A DNA stretch of 64,000 bases from Canna indica (Eukaryota; Streptophyta; Magnoliopsida; Zingiberales; Cannaceae). The translations under genes and the position numbers were made by a program. Shown piece after piece: positions 10,691-22,362 of this stretch (its first letter is position 1; each line of letters starts with the position of its first letter). The DNA lies in NCBI GenBank assembly GCA_034359265.1, contig CP136891.1:52964501-53028500 (forward strand), written 5' to 3'. The notes under the pieces are model-generated. The model worked only from the letters and a program-made list of their open reading frames with translations. It was not told where the DNA came from and did not search any database.

Positions 10691-12940
10691 TGCCAACACC
10701 GTTGACTTGCCCCACGACAAGTTGTGAGTCACTTTTTACGACGATGCTTCGAGCTTTCACTTCTTGCGCGAGTTTTAATCCAACTATTAGAGCTTCGTAC
10801 TCCACCTGATTGTTGCTGGCTTTAAACTGAAATTGGAGGGAGTGTTCTAGTACGATTCCCTAACCATTTTACAAAATGATGCCTGTCCTGCTTCCCTTTG
10901 GTCTGCATGAATGACTCCTACTTCCGTCTCTGAGATGGGGAATTTTATGGCGATGTGAGGAGTAGATACTACAGCCCCTAAGTTGTTCAAGGAGGGTCGA
11001 CGCAATATCATATTATAAGGGCTCGCATGCTGGACGACCAGGAGCTGTATGTCTATTGCTTTGGTTCTTGGTGTGGAGCCGAATGTGGTGGTCATCCGTA
11101 AGTGGCCTTTGACATTTACATAATCTCCTAAGAAGTTGACAAGCTCCCCGTGGTATGGATGTAGCGAGGATTCACTGATGCCCATTCTTTCGAGTGTTGG
11201 GTAGAAGAGGACGTCGGCGAAGCTTCCCTAATCCACCAGAACTTTCCTAACAAGGAAGCCAACAACAAACACAGAAATAACAACATAATCATGTAAGTTC
11301 CTGTCAATCCCTTGATAATTAGAATCGTAGAAAGATATTACCGGTGTGGGTATGTGTGGCCTTTGTGACCAAGTTGTTTCGCCGACGATCATAATTGTTT
11401 GGGATGATTGTGTTTTGGAATAGTCTTCTCCAGCAAATCCTCGCATTATGTAGTCAATAACTCCTTGGGCGTTGGGGTAAGACCACTCACTTTCTGGGTT
11501 ACGATCATCTGTTGTATCGTCGAGTTGTGGGGTCTGACTAAGGCCCCGATGTGATTGGTAACTTGGCCAAATGTAGTGGTTGAGGCGACCTTCTCTGAGC
11601 AACCGCTCAATCTGGTCACGGAGGACCACACATTCTTCAGTGGTGTGCCTAAAGGTCAGGTGGAATTCACACCTTCTGCTCTTGTCGCCTTTGTATGAGG
11701 ATTTTGAGCTTTCGGGGCCGCTCGGGGGGCCTAAGCAGTTGTAGATAATGTACTTCTTGTAGTATTGTTTTCCTTGAGGTATTAAGGGGTGTGTATCTTT
11801 TAAATCAATTGCTCAGACGAGGTGGGGACCTCAGCATTAGGTGGTAGCTATGGTGACTATGATCCTCTTTTTTCTCATTGCGCTTCTTGGATTTTCGTTC
11901 TTCGATGATGGCTCCGAGGTTTTGCCAGTCGACCCTCTTCGCCTCTCGTTGATATTCTATTCTTATAAAATATGTTGCCTTTTCTTGGAACTGGTCATGT
12001 CCTTGGGCTCGATTAAGGCGATCTGGTCGATGAAGGGCCCAGGTTTTAAACCGACTTGGAGGTAGAAGATCTCGATTTTTGGGTTGAGGTTTGGGATGTC
12101 GGCCGCCGTGGCTTGAAACCTGTTCAGGTATTCCCTTATGGGCTCATGTTGCCCTTGTCTGATGTATCGGAGGGTGGCTACCGTCTTGTGGTATACTCGT
12201 GACATGGTGAAACGGTTGAGGAAGTCGTGGGAGAGGTCTTTGAAAGAGTGAATAGAGCCTGGTGGGAGGGAGGCAAACCATAGCAGGGTGTTATTCCCTA
12301 GCCGAAAAGGCTCGGTAGAGTACAGAGTCAGTCGCTCCGTTATAGAGCATTGAGGGGAAATGTTGTCTGGTGTAGGGCAGGGTCGCCCGTGCCATCGTAT
12401 GGTGTTAGAGTGTTGGGCAACTCGCTTCTCGGTGGAAGGCGGGTTATCATGATGTGGTCGGCGAAGGACCCCGCGTCAAGAGCGGGAATAGCCTCAACCT
12501 TCTGGATTCTAGGGTATCTATTTTTCTCCGGGCAAGGAGTGCTGGTGGCTTCACCGTAGGGGGTTGGATCGGGACTCCTTTTTCCCAGCTGGGTGTTGTC
12601 TCCAGGTTGTGGGTATTAATCATGGTTACCTAGAGGTTGTTCACGAGGTTACGTTGGCGTCCTGGCTTGGGCTCTCAGCTGTCGGATTTCAACTTCCAAG
12701 TCATCTAATCGTGGATAAGGATCTTCAAGAGGAGGATGGGAAGGTACCAGAGCGTCGCTCCTCACTGTATCATCGTTACCAGGTTGCGGTCGATCGTCGC
12801 TGTCGGGTCGTGGCGACGGTCGCTTGACTCTAGGTTCAGCCATTTGTGGGGCAGGTAAGCTTAACTCAACCCCATGGTGGATGCCAGATGTTCCTGCTTG
12901 AGAGTCGGGGTCTTCCGATCTGATCACTCTGACGCCCAAG
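10690..12940 (-). pseudogene. Tat-like Ty3/gypsy gag-protease-RNase H remnant
   Basis: Read from 12940 downwards. A polar N-terminal gag part starts MGVRVIRSEDPDSQAG. The gag core, 11963-12205, has YHKTVATLRYIRQGQHEPIR. The gag end, 11228-11629, has LRDQIERLLREGRL. Then comes a protease-like part at 10847-11185 (YNMILRRPSLNNLGAVVST). Immediately after it, at 10690-10850, is an RNase H piece of the second, archaeal-like type found in Tat elements (ASNNQVEYEALI, KSDSQLVVGQV). The whole reverse transcriptase between protease and this RNase H is missing. Several frameshifts separate the gag pieces. Assignment to the Tat lineage rests on the gag, protease and RNase H wording only. Confidence 0.75.
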
Positions 12941-13014
12941 TTAGGGTGACTCCAAGGTGGAGGTTACAAAAGTTAGAACTTAGGGTTACCTAGGTGTGTC
13001 GTGTCTCTATATAT

Positions 13015-13805
13015 TGCAGGTGGAAGTGATCATTGTGCCCGGTAATCTCGCTAGGATTGTTGCTCAAAATGTGTCGAGGTCAATCCCGGAGATGATAGAT
13101 TTATGAAGGTATGTCCCTCGTGATAAGGGAGGACGTAGGAGTCCATGTTCGGCCGGGTGGGTCCACCGAAAAAATCTATTTGACTTGGCTTGAGTTTGGC
13201 TCAAGGGCGTTGCTTGGGCGGAGCCCCGTGGGCAGGGCCACGTGGTTTGGTTCGGATGAAGGATGGGGAGTTGTTGGGTCTAGTTCGATTGGGCCCAATA
13301 GTTCTAGTTCAATCCAGTAGATATGCATGTTGATACGGGGAGAAATCCCTAAGTTGATGCTCTTTATGCTTTATTGAGAATATTTTCTTAAGGATGTTTG
13401 TCATCATCTAACATCAGAAGGACGCTCGTAGATGCTCGGAAATTGACGAGAAGTTAGAGTCTAGGTTTAGGGTGTTTAGATTAAATTTAAATTCTCTAAA
13501 TGATATTCATGTAACCCTGGACTGGATTAGAACTATTAGGCCGGGTCGAATAAGACCCATCAGTGCCCCACAACTCATTCGCCCAGAGGTCCTGCCCAGC
13601 TATACTCCTGGACTTGACTCAAGCTTGGCTAAATGGTTCTGCCTGGGGGCTCCACCTAGCCAAATAAGGATATCCACATCCTCCCTTATCATGAGGGATA
13701 CACCATTACTAGTCTGCCATCTCCGAGATGAGCCTCGACTCATTTTGAGCAACATCCCCACGAGATTATCGGGCGACGCACGTCATTACCTCCACCTGCA
13801 ATAAA
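13015..13805. repeat. Inverted pair of LTR fragments with copia filler
   Basis: The arm at 13015-13320 (ttgcaggtggaagtgatcat onward) is matched, in reverse complement and with divergence, by 13480-13805 (ending tacctccacctgcaa). Shared words include tgttgctcaaaatg and tgataagggagga. The arms lie around a spacer of about 150 bases that comes from a copia 3' region (13321-13475). The left arm joins the Tat-like gag leader at 12960, so the arms are probably its LTR in two orientations. Confidence 0.7.
13321..13475 (+). repeat. Copia 3' region and LTR scrap
   Basis: The segment atatgcatgttgatacgggg continues to aaggatgtttgtcatcatc. It is the same stretch that precedes the 3' LTRs at 22258-22350 and 34255-34345. 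It then jumps into LTR interior sequence (gaagttagagtctaggttta, compare 34543), skipping the LTR start. It is therefore a rearranged piece of a gag-only-type element. Confidence 0.7.
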
Positions 13806-15691
13806 TTAAAAGAAATAGTGCCCTTGAGCCAATAACATGTTGATGTGTAGGGAACTATTTTTTGGTTAATGAATAATATGAGGCAACTTTTCATCATATG
13901 CTACATCTATATTTTGTATATATTAGATTGTGATGAACCCCATGAACCCGGGCAATTGATTCCAATGCTATGATGAGATCATGCCAGTGAGACTTGGCAT
14001 CCAGATGCCCTTGTTCTAAATGTTCCCAGTAGTAGGATCACCAATTAGGATATTGATGATTTCGGATAGACTAGTGCACTTGGTACATCCCTTATACGAT
14101 AATGGGTAGCTAATCTCACAGTTACCTATGAGCCGTCATTAATGTATAAGTGCAGGTGCTCATTAGGGAATGAGTTCACTTAATGGACCTACACGAGGAA
14201 CACAGAATGGAATCCTTACATGAGTGTCAATAGGATATTCCTCGGGTGATAGTAGGTGCAAGCAGTCCTTGGAACTGAGGTTGTCATGGCTACCTTGTGA
14301 GTGACGACCCATTGCTTTGGTTCTATCCCTACATGGCCCTCAACGTCATGTACCAGGTATTACTGGGCATGAGGAAGCATTCATGAAGGTAGGTGAGCAA
14401 CCAACATGGAATCGGTTACTCCTAGTGAGAGGAGATAATGTCCTATGTGTCCCTGCAAGTGTCTACTCGGGAATCTCTGGCCAGAGTAGACATGAAAGTC
14501 AGGAAGATATTTTTGATGTTTCATTATTGAGACAATATCTTGGTGGGTGGAATACATATGAATCTGTATTAGGGTTTGACACTTCTTCCGTACCCTAGCC
14601 GACTTCGAGACGTTGTAACCGAGGGACTTATTTGCCTGGTAACTAATCACCGAAGGGCATTCGATCCCTGTAGATTGAACCTCACACTATCCGGGTAGTC
14701 ATAACACGTTGCTAGATGTCAATCTTGACTTGTGAGTGGAGTCTCTCATGGCCACGCTAAAGGGGTTTAGTGGTGGCTCGTAAGATTCGAATAGAAGTCA
14801 TCTTATCAGATCCGACTCTCCGTTATGCACAACTCACTACTGGCTTCGTGTGGGGCCCAATGGGTCACACACAATAGGCTAACCTCGTAATGGACCTTAT
14901 AAGATAAAGTCCGAATGTGACCCTATATGTCTACTAGCTAGCATGGACATGCTGCAACTCGATCACGGATCTCGTTTACGGACATGATAGGAAAGATGTT
15001 TCCTATAGGAACGAATATGCGAGGAAGGAGTTCCTCGATAATCCTAATTTGTATGGCATCCCTAAATTATAGGGATTAGCACATGATAAATCCTAATCAA
15101 TAAGAATTTAATTTATAGAGATAAATTAAAGCTTATATTTAGTTGGATTTAATTAATTTCGAATTAATTATAAATCTATTAAATATAAATTATTTTTTTT
15201 GTGGCAACCTATGCCCCTTATAAATAGATGGCCTAACCTCCTTCAAGGGGGGTTAAGCAAATTGGTTATTGATCTTGGAGAAGAGCAAGGGCTTGGTTCT
15301 TGAGAGACATCTTGATGAGAAAATCTCCAAGAACTCATCTTCATCTCCTTGGGTGGCCGGCCATCAAAAGCTTCCTTCCCCGGTTTTGTGAAGCCGATTG
15401 AAGGTCTCTTCCTCTTGGGTGTGTCATCTACTTCATCTTCTTGGAGGAGTCCAAGAAGGACAACGAGTTATTCCTTCATCTTCCACCTCGTTTCGTGGTT
15501 TTCTCATCCCCTCTTCCTCCCTTTTGGTGCTCAGTTCTTGGTGGAAGGGCCATCTTACCTTGGTGCATTTCGGGGTTGAGATTACCTCTCCATTGAGCCA
15601 CAACGAGTCTCAGTGTTCGTTGCCCCCTTGTTGCGAGGCGCTTGGTGTGGACCTTCCATGGAGGACGTGCGAGTATGTGTCTTGAAATGGG

Positions 15692-17164
15692 TGTTGGCTT
15701 TAGGTTTTCAACCTTGGTCTTAATCTCAGTTTTGTTGATAACAAACATGGAAGTAATGTTTTCCTAAGAAAATCTTTCAGGTTCCATTTTGGTTAGCGTT
15801 TGATGTCATCGATCAAAAATATCGAAAAAAATTGGAAAATCGGAAGGACATTGATCGTCGCGCTCGGGTTCATTGTGGAACACCTCAAAGTTCGACGTAT
15901 GCACCAAAGATGTATTGGACGAGCTCAAAGATCACATGGAAAGCTCTCCAAGTTGATGCTCGTTTAAAGCCGGAACCCAGAAATGAAGCGCGAAAGAAGA
16001 AGGCTAGAAAAATCAAGTTTAGCCAATGTTCGGTCGACTGAATAGGGTTTAAACAATGGCAGTAGCCATTTTGGTCGACCGATCAGTCAATCGAACAGTG
16101 CCAAAAATTGGCAGTGGCTACTTCAGTCGATCGGGCGGTCGACTAATTGAAGCAAAAAATTGGCAGAGGACGCATCGGTCGACCGAACTGCGAATTGCCA
16201 CAACCGCAACTTGCGTCGTTCGACCAGATTGCGAGAATGCAAGATTTGCGTCTGGCGGTTGACCCGTTGGTCGACTGCACAGAGAGAATAGACGATGGTC
16301 GCTTGAGCGATCGACCGGTCAGTCGACCGGTCAATCGACCGAGCGGCTGTAACGGATAGTTTTCTATCTGTTGAGCTATCGTTTCTTTGTGAGGGTATAA
16401 ATATACCTCATCTAACTCCTTTAATCTTCTTCCTTGATTAATACAGATTTTATTGATCATTCTAAAGATTGATTGAAGCGCGTCTGTTCTTCCGTCAAAA
16501 TCCGCGTCAAGCGCGTACTCTGTCTCAACTCGGGATTTAATTCGAGCTTTACTTCTTGACGAGTTGAAGGCGTCGAAGGCTTGGAAAAGAGCATTTGATC
16601 TTGGTTTTATTCTACGCTCTTTTCATTGTAATTTTAACTATTTATTTGAACTTGTTTTTTCTTGGATTTGAGATTGTGAAGACCTAGGCTGTTTGGTCTT
16701 GTGTGTGGAAGTGGTTACCTTGGTGAAAAGGTGTAAAGCCACTTGTGTAAGCATAACTTACTAGGATTAGTCGAGTTGTCCCTTAGGGTTGAGGTGGAAG
16801 AGTGCTCTCTGTAAGAAGGCGGTGACTTCCAGGTGTGGAAGTTCCTTAGGTCGAGAGTGCAACTCTTCGAGTCAAAGTCCTCATTGTAAGGGAAACAAGA
16901 ATTAATCTAGTAAACCTAGTTTGGAAATCCTAAGCGGGGTGCTTAGGTAGTGGAGTAGGCATTGGGGCCGAACCACTATAAATTTGTGTGTTTGCATTGC
17001 TTCTTCTTGTGTTTGCTTAATTAGCATATTCACCTTGCTTCCGCTTGTTATTGAATTTGTTAAATTGCCTAAGTAACTAAGTAAACGATTAAAACCGGAA
17101 TTAGGCAAATTAATTTAGTTAACACACTATTCACCCCCCCTCTAGTTTAGCCATTTCGATTACA
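15692..17164 (+). repeat. 5' LTR of gag-only element 1
   Basis: Direct copy of 22363-24334, apart from a MITE in the latter. A TATA-like gggtataaatatacc lies near 16393. The central part (16060-16350) is packed with variants of the palindromic ggtcgaccg, which also occur in the LTRs of element 2. The end is tagccatttcgattaca. Confidence 0.9.
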
Positions 17165-17166
17165 AT

Positions 17167-17178
17167 TGGTATCAGAGC
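17167..17178 (+). promoter_or_regulatory. Primer binding site of gag-only element 1
   Basis: TGGTATCAGAGC lies two bases after the LTR end and is complementary to the initiator methionine tRNA end. The 17166-17190 segment ends in cgggttcg, as in element 2 (30318), supporting common descent. Confidence 0.9.
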
Positions 17179-17232
17179 GGGTTCGTAGCTTGAGATTTCA
17201 CCATTTCTTCTACACCTTGACTCGATCCGAGA

Positions 17233-18445
17233 ATGGCACTAGAGTTGTTAGCGTCTTCACCTCCTTGTTTCGATGACTCAAACTTTGGTCTTTGGAAATA
17301 TAGGATGTACACTTATTTAAAGACTAAAGGTTTTGGTGTCTTTAACATGTTACATTGGGAATTCATTGAATCTAAGGTTGACATGGATGCTTGGAGTGAT
17401 TTAGATAAGAAAATGTTTAAGTATAATGGAGATGCCATGAATTGTATTCTCTGAACATTACCAAATGGCATCCTAGATAAAGTCATGCATTGCTCTTCGG
17501 CTTATGACTTATGGGCCACTTTAAATATTTTATATGATTATGTCAAAACCGAAGAGATTGACACTTTTGATGAAGGTGGTGATGACAATGGTCACTCACC
17601 TACTACTAATCTTGGTTTTGATGCCCATAAATGACTATGAAGCTACTTCAAAAGTTTGTCTCATGAGTACCAATGATGAGGTACACTCTTTCCCTTCTAG
17701 TCATAATAATGATAATGATAGTACTAACTCTTCTAGTTCATTCAATATGCCATATGAAGAACTAGTTGAGAAATGTCAAAAAATGTATGTCTTGCTTATG
17801 AAAAAGAACAAGGAAAATAGAAATCTAAAAAAGGAAAACTCTAAGGTTAGTTCACATGTACATGCCTTAGAAGTAGAAAATGAAAAATTAAAGACTAGGC
17901 CTTTTGATCCATGCCATGATAACTTAGAACTTGAGCTTAAAGCCTTGAAACATAAAAATGATAATTTAAAAAATGAAAATAGCATGTTAAAAACTCAATT
18001 GCATGCTATTCAAAAATTTATGAAGGATTTGAAAAGTGAAGTTATTTTCCTGAATAAGAAAGTAAATGTATTAAAAAATGCTCCATCTCCTAAGAACACT
18101 AGAATAAAGAATGCTTATGTAAAGAATGCCAATGTTCTTCATCATTCTCATATTAGGCATTCCACATCTAAACCTCAAGTTCAAAGAAGAATGTTTCACT
18201 TAAGAATGCTCATACTCATCATGTTTCACATGTCAAGCATTCAAATGATAGATCTAATGTCCATAGCATAAATAAAAAGAAATTCAATGGATATTGTTTT
18301 TGTTGTGGTATTTTTGGCCATGCTATTTATGATTGTGCATTCAAGAAAAATCCAAGTGTAGTTAAGACACTTTGGATTCCTAGGCCAACTCACCCCCAAG
18401 GACCCAAAGCCATTTGGTACCAAAAGTCTCATCTTCTTTTGTAGG
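17233..18445 (+). pseudogene. Gag of gag-only element 1 (broken)
   Basis: Begins MALELLASSPPCFDDSNFGL, a copia gag N-terminus (usual form: FNGENYGFWKYRM). A TGA at 17452 breaks the frame, after which LDKVMHCSSAYDLWATLN continues in the same frame. The middle part, 17640-18220, is rich in Asn, Lys and Glu with heptad-like ENEKLK and NLKNENSMLK blocks and is probably a coiled coil. After a shift near 18190 a CCHC zinc knuckle follows at 18295-18340 (CFCCGIFGHAIYDC: C-x2-C-x4-H-x4-C), then PQGPKAIWYQK. In autonomous relatives pol would follow here; none does. Confidence 0.8.
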
Positions 18446-21236
18446 GAGAGCTACCACACAAGGATGAATGAGAAGTGGTGTATTGGAGTTGACCATGGAC
18501 TTGAATGATGAATCCTTCCTTGGTTGCAACTTCAAGCTACCTTGATGCCTTAGGTAAAGTTGGCATCAAAACTATTCCGGTATCATCTTCTAACTTGCAT
18601 CGTTTTTACCTTAGTTGAATATTATGATACTATGTTTAATTTGAGTTGTTTTCCCCGCTCTTGCTAAAGAGTTCTTTTGAAAATATTTTTGATTTTTGAT
18701 TTTGATTTTCCGGTCTCCTCGGAGACCTATGTGGCCTGTAATGGGCCTAAGCGACCTTGCGGTTTTAAATCATAGGCTCATTGTGGCCTTTCGGTTTTCA
18801 ACTAATAGGAAGGGTTGGAGATCATGTTTTTATATTTATTATCTTTGTGATCTCTTAAAATTCGTTTTGGTATGACTTGATTTTATTTAAAATGGATTTA
18901 AGCTATTTAGCAAAGTGAATTTTTATAATGATATTTGATTCTTCTCTTTGCTTTTTGGTTTGGTTAGCTTGCTAAGTAGCTATATTTTCACTAAAACATT
19001 GGTGTAGCTCACTTGCAAGTTATGAGTATTTTAGGAAGGTTAATTAGAATGAAAAAGATTAGTTTGGCTAAATCATCATGAATAAGGTATAACTTTGATA
19101 AATTCAAAATCTTAGTGTTATACCTCATTGTTTAAGCTTAAATAATGTCTCAATACTCATGATTAGAATTACATGTTAAATCCTTGAATTTTCATGAGTA
19201 GGTAGAATCTTAGCACTTAGGCAAATTTCATTAAATGAAACTTGCGCTAGGTTGATACATAACATTAGAGACATTTCTTTAAGTCCAAACTAGTTAAATA
19301 TTTTTAGAGACCTTATTCCTCAAATGCTTCACATCTTAAGATCCCTTAGATTCATTTTGATATCATGATAACTCCTTAAAATAAATCTCTACTATCTAGC
19401 ATAGGTTAAGGTTTTTAAATAAAACTTTGCATTGAACCTTTGCTATTTAGTATGTTAGCTTGCAAGTTGGTATATAATTTTATTATGATACTAATGAAGC
19501 CTACTTGCAAGTTAAGAAAGTGGTAGACATTGGAAGAAATATGCTATCATAAAGAAAATTGAAAAGTAAGAGAAGTTTGGCAAAATTCTATTGAAAGAGG
19601 TATGAGTTTAATTTTGCAAAAATCTTAAAATAATACTTGAATATTCATGCTTTAATGATGTCTCTATATACTCATGATTGATTTTGCATGATAAATGTTT
19701 GAATTTTCATGAGTAGAAAAATTTTGATAACTTAGGCAATTTCATGATATCTTGATTGAATAAAATTTGCTCTAGGTTTGAAATTCATATTAGAGACCTC
19801 ATTTTGAGTTAGTGGTTGGCAAACATGTTTAGATACACATATCATATAAGTCTACGTATTTAAAATTGAAAATTCATGTCTAGATGAACAATGTGATAAC
19901 TATATCACTTTAGGGGACTTAAACTTGAAAAAGTTTGACCCAAGCCAACAAATCGACTTGGACACTTCACTTTAAATCCAAACTTCATAAACATATTTAG
20001 GAATTGGTATGACATGTTTCCATGCACTTAGAATGAAAAATTCATATGGATATGGATAAAATGACATAGAGTGGTTTCATGAAAACCTCTTTTGAACCAA
20101 GTTGACCCAAGTCAACAAATTGACTTAAATGTCTCATTTTCAATCCATATTTGAGAAACATGTTTAGATTTACTCATGTTAGGTATCCATAGGTTTAAGT
20201 TTGAAAAATCATGAGTAAATGATAAGATTGAAACTTAGCAAGTTTCATGATAACTAGCTTAGTTTTGAATGAAACCATGCTAGCTTGATATCTTGACTTA
20301 AGGACATATTTTTCATTTCAAACTTAACATACACTCTTTACATGACCATTATATAGCGTCATAAAAGTTTGAATGAAAACTGAACACGTTTTGAAAATAA
20401 CTGAAAATTACAAAAATGAAATTTCAATCAATAATTGGTATCATTTTTAGTTATTTCTAGAGAAATATAGAAAAAACCTTTTTTAATTGATTCTTGAAAC
20501 TGCACCCTCACTGAAAAATCTAGGTTCTTCAGTAAAAATTTTGAAAAGTTTCATCAAGAACATGATTTATAATGGAATTTTGAAGTTAGATTCCGAAAAC
20601 ACAAAGTATCATCCTTCTTGAAATATCAATCTTTCCGATACTTTGATTTTTCCTCAAAAACTTCAAATGAAAACTCATGTATACCATTTGGATTTCATTT
20701 CTAATATCATTCATACAATTTCTTGAGTAAAATCATTTCTAGGAATGATTTTGATAACTTGGATGATAGCTAGAAATATCCATTTGTTTATTAAAATCAA
20801 TATAGGATGAAAAATGAACTTAGAAAATTCATTTTGAGTTCAAACTTGATACATGCATTTCAAATGACAATTCAACAATTGGTATCAAAAAATTTCGTCC
20901 AAAAATTGGTATCAAAAATTTTCGTCGAAAATATGATTTTGTATAGATTTAAAAGTTTGATTTTTGAAAACTTGAAGTATAGTTTGATCTAAGTCAACAA
21001 CAAAACTTCAAACTTGATATACATATTTTAAATGACCATATCTTAGTATTTTAAAAGTTTGAATGAAATCTAAAAATGTCATGAAAAAGATATGAGTACA
21101 TATGTACTTGAGTGCATACATGATTTAGTTTTGAATTGTCTCTATCACTCTTTGCTATCATGTATGATTTAAGTTACATATTAAATATTTGTTTTCCATC
21201 CCTTTGGTTGAGATTGTCTTGTTTCATGAAAAATCT
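18445..21236 (+). repeat. Non-coding region in place of pol, tandem ~0.5-kb modules
   Basis: No coding potential is visible. A conserved block near 18712-18830 (ccggtctcctcggagaccta) recurs in element 2 at 32107. After it a module of about 490-510 bases repeats. Its head, tttgctatttagtatgttag, is near 18948 and 19439. Its middle, tgtctcaatactcatgatta, is near 19147 and 19660. Its tail, cttaggcaatttca, is near 19218 and 19730, with a third decayed tail near 20200-20290. The same modules occur in element 2. Confidence 0.75.
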
Positions 21237-21239
21237 TTA

Positions 21240-22071
21240 GGTGCTGTTTGGTTAGCGAAAATTATTTTCTGGTTTGGTTTCAGTGAAACTGAAAACTTGG
21301 TTTCGAAAACTTGGTTTTGGTTTCTAGTTTTCAGTTTTCTGAAAACGCGTTTGGTTAATAAAAATAACATCAGTTTTAGTTAGTTGAAACCAGTAAATAT
21401 TTATTTGATTATAAAAAATAATATTAATTTTCCTTGAACATTTTTAGTAGTAATTAAATGTTTAGTTAGTTTACAAAATTAAATATTTGTTAATATGGTT
21501 ACAAAATATTTAAATGATTTAATTAATTAAGTTATTGGTAATTTAAGATTTTTTTGTTCAATTAGATATAAAAATTAATTAATAGTTATTATAAAATTTC
21601 AAAAAAAAAACAAGTCCAATGATCTAAAATTAGGTTTGATTAAATTATAAATAGACCAACTTTAAGAAAATTGAGTTATTTAAAATTTTGGTTTGAGTCA
21701 ATTAGATATAAATTGGTTTAATTATTTTTATAAATTTAAGATAAAAGTTTGAGTTAAAAATGATGATTTTTATTTTTATTTTTAAAAATTCGATATAGTT
21801 TGATTTATTTTTAAATTAATTAATTTTATAAAAAAATATTTATAATTACAAAGTTGTCATAGCATTTTGATAACGAAACCGACAGTCTCGAAACCACAGA
21901 AAACAACATTCTGTTATTTTCATTTTTATTAAGAAAACTGATTTCGTTTTCATTCTGGTTTCGATTCAGTTTCACGAAAACACTAAACCAAACACGTTTT
22001 CGTAAGCAGTTTTGGTTTCAGTGAAACTGAAACCATGAAAATAGACTTGGTTTCGCTAACCAAACAGGCCC
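21240..22071. mobile_element. MITE with GGGCCTGTTTGG-type inverted ends
   Basis: The left end GGTGCTGTTTGGTTAGCGAA and the right end TTCGCTAACCAAACAGGCCC form a terminal inverted repeat of about 20 bases with two mismatches. The interior is AT-rich with no coding frame. The flanks read TTA and TTC, a possible worn 3-bp duplication as in PIF/Harbinger (Tourist) elements. Element 2 lacks this insertion at the matching place (34110-34120), which supplies an empty-site comparison. An hAT origin cannot be excluded. Confidence 0.7.
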
Positions 22072-22139
22072 TTCGAGTCTCAACTTCATGAAAAAATATT
22101 TGTTTTTTCATCCCTAAGACTAGATTGACCTTTCTTGCC

Positions 22140-22362
22140 CTTTTTGATTGATGTCAAAAGGGGGAGAAAATTATAGGTAAAGGGGGAGAAAATTATAGGT
22201 AAAGGGGGAAGAAAATATAGGAAGACCATGCATATAGATAGGGGGAGTTTATTTCCATAGATATGCATGTTGATAGGGGGAGAAATCCCTTAGTTGATAT
22301 CCTTTATTCTTGATTAAATATATTTTCTTAAGGATGTTTGTCATCATCAAAAAAGGGGAGAT
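22140..22362 (+). other. Multiplied polypurine tracts before the 3' LTR
   Basis: The run aaagggggagaaaattatag appears twice in a row, followed by aaagggggaagaaa, ataggggga twice, and finally aaaaaaggggaga directly before the LTR. Repeated polypurine tracts are typical of Sireviruses. The last one is the likely primer for plus-strand synthesis. Confidence 0.75.

Noticed and set aside
16060..16350. Possible CRISPR-like or satellite array of ggtcgaccg words
   Set aside because: Spacing is irregular, the words are palindromes in a retrotransposon LTR, and no spacer-repeat structure exists.
17776..17985. Minus-strand frame within gag
   Set aside because: It is the antisense of the Lys/Asn-rich coiled-coil part of gag, and its Phe/Ser composition is a by-product.
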